From NCBI GenBank assembly GCA_963559605.1, contig CAUWLL010000012.1, positions 1 to 64,000 on the forward strand: 64,000 nucleotides of DNA, in the 5' to 3' direction. Below, piece by piece: positions 50,171 through 59,387 of this stretch. The notes beneath the pieces are model-generated. The model had not been told where the DNA came from. It made no database searches and saw nothing but the letters and a program-made list of their open reading frames with translations. A program made the translations under genes and the position numbers. Every line of letters starts with the position of its first letter. The stretch's first letter is position 1. Source of the stretch: Dorea_D sp963559605 (lineage in GTDB: Bacteria > Bacillota > Clostridia > Lachnospirales > Lachnospiraceae).

Positions 50171-50681
50171 AGTATTAGTTACGGAAGAGGAAGTAGACAG
50201 AAAGATTCGAGAGCTCGGAGAGCAGATCAGCAGAGATTATGCAGGCAGACAGGTACATCTTATCTGTGTGTTAAAGGGCGGAGTGTTCTTTATGTGCGAA
50301 CTGGCAAAAAGAATTTCTGTGCCGGTATCCATGGATTTTATGAGTGTCAGCAGTTATGGAGACGGAACGTCATCCAGCGGAGTTGTTAAGATCGCAAAGG
50401 ATCTGGATGAGACGTTAGAGGGGAAAGACGTTCTTGTTGTGGAAGATATTATCGATTCAGGACGTACCCTTTATTATCTGCTGGATGTTTTGAAGAAGAG
50501 AAATCCAAACAGTATGCGTTTGTGTACACTTTTGGATAAACCGGACAGAAGAGTGCGGGATGTGAAGGTAGACTATGTAGGATTTGAGATCCCGGATGAA
50601 TTTGTAGTCGGTTATGGACTAGATTATGCTCAAAAATACAGAAATCTGCCATATATTGGCGTAGTAGAAGGCGTGGAGTAG
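50154..50681 (+). CDS. hpt: Hypoxanthine phosphoribosyltransferase
   Basis: It salvages hypoxanthine or guanine with PRPP. The PRPP loop is VLVVEDIIDSGRTLYYLLDV; LKGGVFFMCELAKRI and the C-terminal DYVGFEIPDEFVVGYGLDYA are also typical. It has 175 residues. ATG 50154 follows GGAGGAG and lies within the end of tilS; a GTG at 50130 is in frame but less likely. It is placed between tilS and ftsH. Confidence 0.96.
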   Translation: MAETIKVLVTEEEVDRKIRELGEQISRDYAGRQVHLICVLKGGVFFMCELAKRISVPVSMDFMSVSSYGDGTSSSGVVKIAKDLDETLEGKDVLVVEDIIDSGRTLYYLLDVLKKRNPNSMRLCTLLDKPDRRVRDVKVDYVGFEIPDEFVVGYGLDYAQKYRNLPYIGVVEGVE

Positions 50682-50695
50682 AAAGGGGTAAGGCA

Positions 50696-52564
50696 TTGAA
50701 CGATAAAAACGGCAGAGGGATAAGCAGGTTTGCGCTACCAGTATTTTTTATATTTATGCTGGTCATGTTCTGGCTTGCAAATACTATGGGACAGAGGGAG
50801 AGTGAACTCTCCAGAAAAGAGTTTGAACAGCTTGTGGAGATCGCAAGTGTGAAAAAGGTCACGGTCATACAGAACAGAGACGTTCCTACGGGAAGGATCG
50901 AAATCGAGATGAACGTTGCCGGCGGTAAGCAGAGCAGCAAGAAACAGATGTACGTATCGGATGTGAATGAGATACAGGAATTTTTAGAGAGCAAGTCGGT
51001 GGATTTTGAGGTGTTGGACGTTCCAAGGGAAAGCTGGCTCACGACCATTATCGTACCGATCGGTCTGACGATTCTGGGGCTCTTCTTTATCTTTACAGTG
51101 ATGAACCGTCAAGGCGGAGGAGGAGCAGGGGCAAAAGCCATGAGTTTTGGAAAAAGCCGTGCGCGTCTCAGTACGGAGAAAGATAAGAAGGTTACTTTCG
51201 AGCAGGTGGCAGGCTTGCAGGAGGAGAAAGAAGATCTGGAGGAGATCGTGGATTTCTTAAAATCTCCGAAGAAATATATTCAGGTAGGCGCAAGAATCCC
51301 GAAAGGTGTGCTCCTTGTAGGACCTCCGGGAACGGGAAAGACATTGCTTGCAAAAGCGGTAGCAGGAGAGGCAGGCGTTCCGTTCTTCACGATTTCCGGT
51401 TCGGATTTTGTGGAGATGTTTGTAGGTGTAGGTGCGTCCAGAGTCCGTGACCTTTTTGAGGACGCGAAGAAAAATGCGCCGTGTATTATTTTTATCGATG
51501 AGATTGACGCAGTTGCCAGAAGCCGTGGAACCGGAATGGGCGGCGGACATGACGAGAGAGAACAGACGTTGAATCAGCTTCTTGTGGAGATGGACGGATT
51601 TGGAGTTAATGAAGGAATCATCGTTATGGCGGCAACAAACCGTGTAGATATTTTGGACCGTGCGATTCTTCGTCCGGGACGTTTCGACAGAAAAGTTATG
51701 GTGGGGCGTCCGGATGTGAAGGGCAGAGAAGAGATTTTGAAAGTTCACGCAAAAGGCAAGCCTCTTAGTGAAGAGATCGATCTGAAGCAGATTGCTCAGA
51801 CAACCGCCGGATTTACCGGAGCGGATCTGGAGAATCTTCTGAACGAGGCGGCGATACTGGCTGCGAAAGACGAGAGAGTATACCTGAAACAGTCGGATAT
51901 AAAAGAGGCTTTTGTAAAAGTCGGAATCGGAGCAGAGAAGAAGAGCCGTATTATTTCCGAGAAAGAGCGGAGGATCACGGCATTCCATGAGGCGGGGCAT
52001 GCGATCTTGTTCCATGTGCTGCCGGATGTAGGGCCGGTTTACAGCGTATCGATCATTCCTACCGGAAGTGCGGGCGGATACACTATGCCGCTTCCGGAAA
52101 ATGACGATATGTTTAACACAAAAGGGAAGATGCTTCAGGATATTACGGTATCTCTTGGCGGACGCGTTGCGGAGGAAGAAGTGTTTGACGATATTACGAC
52201 CGGAGCGTCTCAGGATATTAAGCAAGCGACAAGTATTGCCAAATCCATGGTTACCAAGTTTGGTATGTCGGAGACGGTAGGTCTTGTGAACTATGACAGC
52301 GATAACGACGAGGTGTTTATCGGACGCGATCTTGCCCACACATCCAGAGGGTATGGAGAGAGTGTGGCAACAACCATTGACAAGGAGGTAAAACGCATCA
52401 TCGACGAATGCTATGAGAAAGCAAAAGCGATCATTCGGGAACACAATGATGTGCTTCATGCATGTTCGGAGCTTTTGCTGGAGAAAGAAAAAATTTCCCG
52501 TGAGGAGTTTGAAGCACTGTTTCAACAGGAAGAAGCAGAAGAAGCGGGTGAAGCCGAAGAATAG
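50696..52564 (+). CDS. ftsH: ATP-dependent zinc metalloprotease FtsH
   Basis: A membrane-anchored AAA protease for quality control. Two membrane helices (about 12-28 and 118-137) flank an outer domain. Walker A is LVGPPGTGKTLLAKAVAGEA, Walker B CIIFIDEIDAVARS, the second region of homology has RPGRFDRKVMVGRPDVKGRE, and the zinc site is AFHEAGHAI. It has 622 residues with an acidic tail. The TTG start at 50696 follows AAAGGGGTAAGG. A GH13 gene starts 29 bp downstream. Confidence 0.97.
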   Translation: MNDKNGRGISRFALPVFFIFMLVMFWLANTMGQRESELSRKEFEQLVEIASVKKVTVIQNRDVPTGRIEIEMNVAGGKQSSKKQMYVSDVNEIQEFLESKSVDFEVLDVPRESWLTTIIVPIGLTILGLFFIFTVMNRQGGGGAGAKAMSFGKSRARLSTEKDKKVTFEQVAGLQEEKEDLEEIVDFLKSPKKYIQVGARIPKGVLLVGPPGTGKTLLAKAVAGEAGVPFFTISGSDFVEMFVGVGASRVRDLFEDAKKNAPCIIFIDEIDAVARSRGTGMGGGHDEREQTLNQLLVEMDGFGVNEGIIVMAATNRVDILDRAILRPGRFDRKVMVGRPDVKGREEILKVHAKGKPLSEEIDLKQIAQTTAGFTGADLENLLNEAAILAAKDERVYLKQSDIKEAFVKVGIGAEKKSRIISEKERRITAFHEAGHAILFHVLPDVGPVYSVSIIPTGSAGGYTMPLPENDDMFNTKGKMLQDITVSLGGRVAEEEVFDDITTGASQDIKQATSIAKSMVTKFGMSETVGLVNYDSDNDEVFIGRDLAHTSRGYGESVATTIDKEVKRIIDECYEKAKAIIREHNDVLHACSELLLEKEKISREEFEALFQQEEAEEAGEAEE

Positions 52565-52592
52565 TGGCAGATTTGACAGAGAGGGAAAGTGC

Positions 52593-54644
52593 ATGAATGA
52601 ACAGGCTTTGTTTTGCTACGGAACTGCACCATATGTAGAACCACCGGAACCGAAATGTAACGAGACCGTTACATTTCGGTTCCGGACTGCAAAGGATGAA
52701 AATATTTGTATCCGGCTTTTGACGGAAGAGGGCGGATATGATATGAAAAAAGAATATACGGAAGGAATGTTTGATTTTTACCGTCTGGATCGGAAACTGG
52801 GCAGCGATATGTTCCGTTACAGTTTTGAGATACGGGAAGGAGATGCGGTATGGTATTATAATCGCTGCGGGCTTGCCAGTGAAATCGTACCGTTTTATGA
52901 TTTTCGGATCGCCCCCGGATTTTCCACGCCGGACTGGGCAAAAGGCGCCGTCATGTATCAGATCTATATCGATCGGTTTTATAATGGCGACCCTTCCAAT
53001 GACGTAGAGACAAATGAGTATTATTATATCGGGGATTACAGTAAGAAAGTCGAAGACTGGAACCAGTATCCGAACTCGAATATGGGAGTGCGGGAGTTTT
53101 ATGGCGGAGACCTTCAGGGAGTCATCCAAAAACTGGATTATTTGCAGGAGCTGGGCGTAGAGGTGCTTTATTTTAATCCGTTGTTTGTGTCTCCGTCTAA
53201 CCACAAGTACGATACGCAGGATTATGACTATATTGATCCTCATTGTGGAATTATCGAAGAGGATGGCGGAGAAGTTCTTTCGAACGGAGTGACGGATAAT
53301 GTGAATGCGTCTAAATATAAAATTCGGACGACGTCTCTGAAAAATCTGGAAGCCAGTAACGCATTGTTTGCGAAACTGGTGGAAGAAGCCCATGAACGCG
53401 GAATGAAGGTAATCCTGGACGGCGTATTTAATCACTGTGGTTCTTTTAATAAGTGGATGGATAGAGAGAGGATCTACGAAAACCGACAGGGGTATCAGCC
53501 GGGAGCGTATATTTCCAAGGACAGCCCTTATCGGAAATATTTCCGTTTCTATAAAGAGGCGGACACAGATTGGCCGTACAATGGCGGCTATGACGGATGG
53601 TGGGCGCATAATACTCTGCCGAAGCTGAACTATGAGGACTCCCGAGAACTGGAAGATTATATTCTGGAGGTTGGAAGAAAATGGGTATCGCCGCCGTACA
53701 ATGCAGACGGATGGCGTTTGGATGTGGCGGCAGATCTGGGGATGAGTAACGAGTATAATCATCAGTTCTGGAAAAAGTTCCGCCGGGCAGTGAAGGAGGC
53801 GAATCCGGAGGCGATCATTCTGGCAGAGCATTACGGAGACTGTAGCGAATGGCTTCAGGGAGACGAATGGGATACCGTTATGAACTATGATGCATTTATG
53901 GAGCCGATCACGTGGTTTTTGACTGGAATGGAAAAGCACAGTGATGAGATGAGAGAGGAACTCCGTGGAAATGTAGAGTGCTTTGAGGGAGCGATGTCTC
54001 ACCATATGTCCAATATGCTGACGCCGTCTCTACTGACGGCAATGAACGAATTGTCCAACCATGACCACTCCCGTTTCCTTACAAGGACGAACCATATGGT
54101 GGGGCGGGCGAAGGATTTGGGACCGAAGATGGCGGAGGAATTTGTAAATCCTGCCGTTATGAGAGAAGCCGTTGTATTTCAGATGACATGGATCGGGGCG
54201 CCGACGGTTTACTATGGAGATGAGGCAGGCGTGTGTGGGTTCACAGATCCGGATAACCGCAGAACTTATCCGTGGGGAAATGAAGATCGGGAGATGCTGG
54301 AGTTTCATAAAGATATGATTCGGATCCACAAGGAGCATCCGGTTTTGAAAACAGGAGCAGTAAAGATGCTTCCGACAAGGGAGAATATTCTGGCATACGC
54401 AAGATTTGCAGGAGAGGAGCAGATTGTTGTTATTCTGAATAATAACAGTGAGCTTACGGAAATTACCGTTCCGGTCTGGGGAGCGGAAGTCCCGATGAAA
54501 GCAAGAATGAAGCGTTTGATGTATTCTTATGAAAACGGATATACGGTGGAGCCGGAAGAGTATCTGATAAGAGACGGAGAATTGGTTGTGAATATGGGTG
54601 CGTATTCTGCACTGGTTCTTATAACGACGATAGACGAGACATAA
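52593..54644 (+). CDS. GH13 glycoside hydrolase (neopullulanase-like)
   Basis: A 683-residue alpha-glucan hydrolase, probably cytoplasmic since no signal peptide is seen. The N-terminal ~115 residues resemble a CBM34-type domain. The catalytic barrel has the nucleophile in DGWRLDVAADLG, acid/base Glu in AIILAEHYGD and the third acid in LSNHDHSRF. VYYGDEAGVCGFTDPDNRRT is typical of maltogenic or neopullulanase enzymes. ATG 52593 follows GAGGGAAAG; the frame is open to 52413 inside ftsH. A perfect 18-bp hairpin lies in codons 18-31. It may degrade glycogen-derived oligosaccharides. Confidence 0.93.
   Translation: MNEQALFCYGTAPYVEPPEPKCNETVTFRFRTAKDENICIRLLTEEGGYDMKKEYTEGMFDFYRLDRKLGSDMFRYSFEIREGDAVWYYNRCGLASEIVPFYDFRIAPGFSTPDWAKGAVMYQIYIDRFYNGDPSNDVETNEYYYIGDYSKKVEDWNQYPNSNMGVREFYGGDLQGVIQKLDYLQELGVEVLYFNPLFVSPSNHKYDTQDYDYIDPHCGIIEEDGGEVLSNGVTDNVNASKYKIRTTSLKNLEASNALFAKLVEEAHERGMKVILDGVFNHCGSFNKWMDRERIYENRQGYQPGAYISKDSPYRKYFRFYKEADTDWPYNGGYDGWWAHNTLPKLNYEDSRELEDYILEVGRKWVSPPYNADGWRLDVAADLGMSNEYNHQFWKKFRRAVKEANPEAIILAEHYGDCSEWLQGDEWDTVMNYDAFMEPITWFLTGMEKHSDEMREELRGNVECFEGAMSHHMSNMLTPSLLTAMNELSNHDHSRFLTRTNHMVGRAKDLGPKMAEEFVNPAVMREAVVFQMTWIGAPTVYYGDEAGVCGFTDPDNRRTYPWGNEDREMLEFHKDMIRIHKEHPVLKTGAVKMLPTRENILAYARFAGEEQIVVILNNNSELTEITVPVWGAEVPMKARMKRLMYSYENGYTVEPEEYLIRDGELVVNMGAYSALVLITTIDET
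52644..52685. repeat. Perfect 18-bp inverted repeat inside the GH13 coding region
   Basis: Arms 52644-52661 and 52668-52685 (starting CCGGAACCGAAATG) are exact complements around a 6-nt loop. They lie within the first 31 codons of the GH13 gene. No T tract follows. Confidence 0.92.
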
Positions 54645-54652
54645 ATTAAAAT

Positions 54653-54690
54653 CAGGGACGTAGGAAAAGTACAGCTTTCCTACGTCCCTG
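54653..54690. terminator. Terminator between the GH13 gene and map
   Basis: A perfect 15-bp stem (54653-54667 with 54676-54690). On the minus strand it is followed by ATTTTAATTT, so it mainly suits the leftward map gene. It probably also stops the GH13 transcript. Confidence 0.82.
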
Positions 54691-54696
54691 CTAAAG

Positions 54697-55506
54697 TTAT
54701 TTTGACAATACTTCCGCGCCTGTTTCGGTGATCAGGACCATGTATTCTACCTGTGCAGACAGACCGTCGTCCAGCGTATAGACAGTCCAGTCGTTATCTT
54801 CGTCGATAAAGAAGTCGGGACCGCCTTCATTCACCATGGGTTCTATGGTGAACATCATGCCCGGAACGAGGACCATCTCAGAACCTTTAGGGGTGACATA
54901 GCTGACAAAGGGTTCTTCGTGAAACTCCAGTCCGATTCCGTGTCCGCCAATGTCTTCTACAACAGAGTAACCGTTTGCCTGTGCATGAGAATGAATGGCG
55001 TGTGCGATGTCACCCAAGTGTCCCCAAGGTTTTGCCTGTGCAAGACCCAGTTCCACGCACTCTTTTGTGACGCGGACAATCTTCTCTGCCTCAGGGGATA
55101 GATTTCCGATGGTAAACATGCGAGAGGCATCGGAATAATATCCGTTTAAATTGGTTGACACATCTACATTGATAATGTCGCCTTCCTCCAGAATGTCGTA
55201 TTCATTTGGGATTCCGTGACAAACTACATTGTTGATGGATGTGCATACGCTTTTCGGGAAACCCTGATAACCAAGAGGGGCGGGAGTGCCGCCGTGTGCG
55301 GTTGTAAAATCATATACAAGTTTATCGATCTCGGCGGTGCTCATGCCGGGAGCGATATGCGCGGCTACATGATCCAGTACGGCGGTGTTTAAGTCGGCGC
55401 TTTTTTTGATCGCTTTAATCTGCTCCGGTGTCTTGAGGAGTGAACGGTCAGGAACGATATGCCCTTTTGCCTGAAGTGTCCATAATTTCAAATCTAACTT
55501 ATCCAA
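54697..55506 (-). CDS. map: Type I methionine aminopeptidase
   Basis: It removes the initiator Met from nascent proteins. The metal ligands lie in VCHGIPNEYDILEEGDIINV then DVSTNLNGYYSDASRMF (two Asp), IGGHGIGLEFHEEP (His) and TIEPMVNEGG and VEYMVLIT (two Glu). It has 269 residues, including an N-terminal extension of about 25 residues (LDLKLWTLQAKGHIVPDRSL). It is a single leftward gene. Confidence 0.95.
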   Translation of the reverse strand: MDKLDLKLWTLQAKGHIVPDRSLLKTPEQIKAIKKSADLNTAVLDHVAAHIAPGMSTAEIDKLVYDFTTAHGGTPAPLGYQGFPKSVCTSINNVVCHGIPNEYDILEEGDIINVDVSTNLNGYYSDASRMFTIGNLSPEAEKIVRVTKECVELGLAQAKPWGHLGDIAHAIHSHAQANGYSVVEDIGGHGIGLEFHEEPFVSYVTPKGSEMVLVPGMMFTIEPMVNEGGPDFFIDEDNDWTVYTLDDGLSAQVEYMVLITETGAEVLSK

Positions 55507-55582
55507 TTTCTTACCTGCTTTCTGTTAAGGTTTTATATACTGCAAACTATTCAACCATTATATCACTTTTTATGCGCTTTGA

Positions 55583-55611
55583 TTGTTTTATATTAAAAAA
55601 TATTGTATAAT
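55583..55611 (+). promoter_or_regulatory. pfkA promoter
   Basis: TTGTTT (55583-55588), 17 bp, TATAAT (55606-55611). It lies 38 bp before the pfkA start. Confidence 0.6.
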
Positions 55612-55649
55612 TTCTTTATATGAGAAAAATAAAGGGAAGGAGCGGTCAC

Positions 55650-56741
55650 ATGTTTAGAATAGGTATGCTTACAAGCGGCGGTGACTGTCAGGCGTTAAAT
55701 GCCGCAATGCGCGGTGTTGTAAAAGGACTTTGTGAGAAACGAGATGACATAGAGATCTATGGTTTTCAGGAGGGGTATAAAGGGCTGATCTACTCGAATT
55801 TTAAGATGCTCACCGCCAGAGATTTTTCGGGGATACTGACCGTAGGCGGAACGATTCTTGGAACCTCCAGACAGCCGTTCAAGCTTATGCACGTGCCGGA
55901 TGAGAATGGTCTGGATAAGGTTGAGGCGATGAAACACACATACCACAAGCTGAATCTGGACTGTCTGGTGGTTCTGGGTGGAAACGGAACTCATAAGACG
56001 GCGAATCTGTTAAGAGAAGAGGGGCTGCACGTCATTACGCTTCCAAAGACCATTGACAATGATCTCTGGGGAACGGATATGACGTTTGGCTTCCAGAGTG
56101 CGGTAGATATTGCGACGGATACCATTGACCGTATTCATACAACGGCAACATCCCACAGCAGGGTATTCATCATCGAGGTAATGGGGCACAAGGTGGGATG
56201 GGTAACACTGCATGCCGGGATTGCCGGGGGCGCGGACATTATTCTGCTTCCGGAGATTCCATATGATACGGATGTTATTGCAGAGGCGATCAATAAACGA
56301 AAAGCCGCAGGCAAGAGATTTACCATTATTGCAGTTGCGGAAGGCGCGATCTCAAAGAAAGACGCCAAGCTTTCCAAGAAAGAACTGAAAGAGAAAAAAG
56401 CAAAAAATCCTTACCCATCCGTGGCGTACGAGCTGGCAGAGAGAATCCAGAAAAAGACAGATCAAGAGATCCGCATTACTGTGCCGGGACATACTCAGCG
56501 CGGGGGATCGCCCTGTCCATATGACCGTGTGCTTGCGACCAGACTAGGAGCGGCTGCGGCAGAGATGATCCTGGACGGAGACTTCGGAAATATGGTGGGT
56601 GTAAAAAACAATGAGATTGTAAGAGTCCCTCTTTCTGAGGTGGCAGGAAAATTAAAATATGTAGATCCGGATTCCAGTATTATCAAAGAAGCAAAGATGA
56701 CAGGAATCAGCTTCGGCGATGTGTCGAATCCGGGATTATAG
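55650..56741 (+). CDS. pfkA: 6-phosphofructokinase family enzyme
   Basis: It phosphorylates fructose-6-phosphate in glycolysis. The fold motifs are GMLTSGGDCQALNAAMRGVV, VVLGGNGTHKTANLL, LPKTIDNDLWGTDMTFGFQS and GHTQRGGSPCPYDRVLATRL. It has 363 residues. The phosphoryl-donor positions are mixed: Gly is kept in GGNGT (ATP-like), while Lys in PKTIDND is the residue usually seen in PPi-dependent enzymes. The donor cannot be assigned from the sequence. ATG 55650 follows GGAAGGAG. dnaX begins 25 bp after it. Confidence 0.92.
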   Translation: MFRIGMLTSGGDCQALNAAMRGVVKGLCEKRDDIEIYGFQEGYKGLIYSNFKMLTARDFSGILTVGGTILGTSRQPFKLMHVPDENGLDKVEAMKHTYHKLNLDCLVVLGGNGTHKTANLLREEGLHVITLPKTIDNDLWGTDMTFGFQSAVDIATDTIDRIHTTATSHSRVFIIEVMGHKVGWVTLHAGIAGGADIILLPEIPYDTDVIAEAINKRKAAGKRFTIIAVAEGAISKKDAKLSKKELKEKKAKNPYPSVAYELAERIQKKTDQEIRITVPGHTQRGGSPCPYDRVLATRLGAAAAEMILDGDFGNMVGVKNNEIVRVPLSEVAGKLKYVDPDSSIIKEAKMTGISFGDVSNPGL

Positions 56742-56766
56742 ATCTTAGATTAGGAGTGTAGATCAG

Positions 56767-58344
56767 ATGTCGTATATGGCACTATACCGGAAGTTCAGAC
56801 CGGATGAATTTGAGGACGTGAAAGGTCAGGACGCCATCGTCAAGACGTTGAAAAATCAGATAAAGGCGGAGCGTATCGGACATGCTTACCTGTTCTGCGG
56901 AACGAGGGGGACGGGGAAGACGACGGTGGCGAAAATATTTGCGAAAGCGGTAAACTGCGAGCATCCGGTAGACGGAAGTCCCTGTGGCGAGTGTCCGGTG
57001 TGCCGTTCCATTGCAGCCGGTACTTCCATGAACGTCATAGAGATTGATGCAGCTTCCAATAACGGTGTGGATAACATTCGTGAGATTCGGGAGGAAGTGG
57101 CGTACCGCCCCACGGAGGGGAGGTACAAGGTCTATATTATAGACGAGGTGCATATGCTTTCTATCGGTGCATTTAATGCGCTGTTGAAAACGTTGGAGGA
57201 GCCGCCGGAGTATGTGATCTTTATCTTGGCGACAACAGAGGCACATAAGATACCGATCACCATTTTGAGCCGCTGTCAGCGTTATGATTTCAAGAGGATT
57301 ACGATTGATACCATTGCCGCAAGACTAAGGGAGCTGATTGAGAAAGAGCAGTGGGATGTGGAAGAAAAAGCAGTGCGTTACATTGCCAGGATGGCGGACG
57401 GTTCTATGCGAGATTCGTTAAGTCTTCTGGATCAGTGCGCGGCGTTTTATATCGGTGAAACATTGACGTACGACCATGTGCTGGAAGTGCTTGGAGCGGT
57501 AGATACAGAAGTGTTCAGTAAGCTTTTACGTCAATTGCTTGCGATGGACGTAAAAGGGGTGATAGAAACGGTGGATGAACTGACCATGCAGGGAAGAGAG
57601 CTGTCTCAGCTTGCGGCAGATTTTACGTGGTATTTGCGTAATCTTCTGCTGATACGCTGTTCCGATGATATGGAAGACGTATTGGACATGTCTACGGAAA
57701 ATCTTGCAAGGTTAAAAGAAGAAGCGCAGATGATTGACAACGACACATTAATCCGTTATATTAGAATCTTCTCAGATCTTACCAATCAGTTAAAATTTGC
57801 AACGCAAAAAAGAGTACTTTTTGAAGTTGCGCTCATCAAACTGTGCAGACCGGCAATGGAGGTTCAGCAGGATGCGCTTCTGGATCGTATACGCGCAGTG
57901 GAAAAGCAGTTGGAAGAGGGGATCTTTGCTTCGCCTGCACAGGAGAAGGTTGTCTATGTAAACACGGATAACGGAGCAGGGGGCGGAAACACGCCGAAGA
58001 AACCGGAGCTTCCGCAGGCTTTGAATGAAGACGTGAAAGCCGTGGCAAAAGATTTCCGCATGATGATCAATGATGCGTCGCCCATGCTTAGGAATTATTT
58101 GAAAAAGGCAAGGCTGAGCGCGGGGGAGGGAAACCGTCTGCTCGTGGTGCTCCCCGATGAAGTGAGCGCCGGCGTAGTGGGAACAGATGAGCACAAAGAG
58201 GAGATCAAGGCTCTGATAGCCGATAAGATCGGCAAGGAGGTAGAACTGGACGTCCGGCAGACAGAGAACGGAGGACGGTTTGAAGATCAGTTTGTAGACA
58301 TCGAGCATCTGATCCATATGGAACTGACCATAGAAGATGATTGA
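56767..58344 (+). CDS. dnaX: DNA polymerase III subunit gamma/tau
   Basis: The clamp-loader ATPase. It opens with YMALYRKFRPDEFEDVKGQD, Walker A is FCGTRGTGKTTVAKIFAKAV, the zinc cluster is CEHPVDGSPCGECPVC, Walker B YIIDEVHMLS and sensor 1 ILATTEAHKIPITILSRCQR. A domain III follows, and a C-terminal tau-like region of about 150 residues. It has 525 residues. I find no in-frame slippery heptamer for gamma synthesis. It heads the dnaX-ybaB-recR operon. Confidence 0.96.
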   Translation: MSYMALYRKFRPDEFEDVKGQDAIVKTLKNQIKAERIGHAYLFCGTRGTGKTTVAKIFAKAVNCEHPVDGSPCGECPVCRSIAAGTSMNVIEIDAASNNGVDNIREIREEVAYRPTEGRYKVYIIDEVHMLSIGAFNALLKTLEEPPEYVIFILATTEAHKIPITILSRCQRYDFKRITIDTIAARLRELIEKEQWDVEEKAVRYIARMADGSMRDSLSLLDQCAAFYIGETLTYDHVLEVLGAVDTEVFSKLLRQLLAMDVKGVIETVDELTMQGRELSQLAADFTWYLRNLLLIRCSDDMEDVLDMSTENLARLKEEAQMIDNDTLIRYIRIFSDLTNQLKFATQKRVLFEVALIKLCRPAMEVQQDALLDRIRAVEKQLEEGIFASPAQEKVVYVNTDNGAGGGNTPKKPELPQALNEDVKAVAKDFRMMINDASPMLRNYLKKARLSAGEGNRLLVVLPDEVSAGVVGTDEHKEEIKALIADKIGKEVELDVRQTENGGRFEDQFVDIEHLIHMELTIEDD

Positions 58345-58387
58345 TTATATTTTGAAAATAATATTTGAAAACAGGAGGAAATGAACA

Positions 58388-58741
58388 ATGGCAAAAAGAG
58401 GTGGATTCCCGGGCGGCGGTATGCCGGGAAATATGGCAAATCTTATGAAACAGGCGCAGAGAATGCAGCGTCAGATGGAAGAACAGGCAAAAGAGATGGA
58501 GACAAAAGAATTTTCGGCGACTGCCGGAGGCGGAGCTGTTGAGGCGGTTGTATCCGGCAGTAAGAAGCTTTTGAAATTGAACATTGATCAAGATGCCGTG
58601 GATCCGGAAGATGTTGAGACTCTGGAGGATATGATCGTTGCGGCGATCAATGAAGCGTTTGATAAAGTTGACGAGGAGTCCTCTTCTGCAATGTCTAAGC
58701 TGACAGGCGGAATGGGCGGCGGTATGCCGGGGTTATTCTAA
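58388..58741 (+). CDS. YbaB/EbfC nucleoid-associated protein
   Basis: A 117-residue DNA-binding protein. It has a Gly/Met-rich N-terminus (GGFPGGGMPGNMANLMKQAQ), an amphipathic helix, the family core FSATAGGGAVEAVVSGSKKL then LKLNIDQDAVDPEDVETLED, and a C-terminal TGGMGGGMPGLF. The ribosome site is AGGAGG. It overlaps recR by 1 bp, the universal dnaX-ybaB-recR arrangement. Confidence 0.95.
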   Translation: MAKRGGFPGGGMPGNMANLMKQAQRMQRQMEEQAKEMETKEFSATAGGGAVEAVVSGSKKLLKLNIDQDAVDPEDVETLEDMIVAAINEAFDKVDEESSSAMSKLTGGMGGGMPGLF

Positions 58742-59337
58742 TGGACTACTACAGTAACCAGATAAGCAGATTAATTGAAGAACTTTCATGTCTTCCGGGC
58801 ATTGGTGCAAAGTCAGCGGCAAGGCTGGCTTTTCACTTGATACACATGCCCCAGGAGGACGTAAAAAGACTTGCGGATACCATGGTTGAAGCAAGAGCAA
58901 ACGTCCGGTATTGTGCCGAATGCTGTACCCTGACAGATCAAGAGCTGTGCCCCATTTGCAGCAATGAAAAACGCGATCACAAGACCATTATGGTGGTGGA
59001 AAATACAAGAGATCTGGCAGCGTATGAAAAAACCGGAAAATATCAGGGCGTCTATCATGTGCTCCATGGCGCGATCTCTCCGATGTTGGGAATCGGGCCG
59101 GAGGATATTAAATTGAAAGAACTGATCACCCGTCTGGAAGGAGACGTGGAAGAGGTTATTGTGGCAACCAACTCCAGTCTGGAGGGGGAGACAACTGCAA
59201 TGTACATCAGTAAGTTGATCAAGCCTATCGGCGTGAAAGTAAGCCGGATCGCCAGTGGTGTTCCGGTAGGCGGCGATTTGGAATACATTGATGAAGTAAC
59301 GCTTCTGAGAGCGTTGGAAGGAAGAACACAGCTGTAA
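58741..59337 (+). CDS. recR: Recombination protein RecR
   Basis: A 198-residue recombinational repair protein acting with RecF and RecO. The helix-hairpin-helix LSCLPGIGAKSAARLAFHLI, zinc finger CAECCTLTDQELCPIC, Toprim domain (IMVVENTRDLAAYEKTGKYQ, VHVLHG-type, VIVATNSSLEGETTAMYIS) and the Walker-like end ASGVPVGGDLEYIDEVTLLR are all present. The yaaL and bofA genes that follow recR in B. subtilis lie at 7835-8366 instead. Confidence 0.97.
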   Translation: MDYYSNQISRLIEELSCLPGIGAKSAARLAFHLIHMPQEDVKRLADTMVEARANVRYCAECCTLTDQELCPICSNEKRDHKTIMVVENTRDLAAYEKTGKYQGVYHVLHGAISPMLGIGPEDIKLKELITRLEGDVEEVIVATNSSLEGETTAMYISKLIKPIGVKVSRIASGVPVGGDLEYIDEVTLLRALEGRTQL

Positions 59338-59387
59338 GAGCCGGGAAAGATCCGGTGACAGTTGTGGAATGCGGAGGCTTGCAGTCT

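Noticed and set aside
51257..52594. Long minus-strand open frame (445 codons) opposite ftsH
   Set aside because: Antisense of a strongly conserved FtsH; rich in Cys, His and Arg and without recognisable motifs.
52431..54005. Long open frame (524 codons) on the minus strand opposite the GH13 gene
   Set aside because: It is the antisense shadow of a clear GH13 enzyme, has no ribosome site or domain, and its composition follows the sense codons.
57797..57810. Slippery A-run in dnaX for gamma subunit production
   Set aside because: The A-run is not in the phase needed for an X-XXY-YYZ slip, and it lies at an atypical place with no clear stimulating stem.
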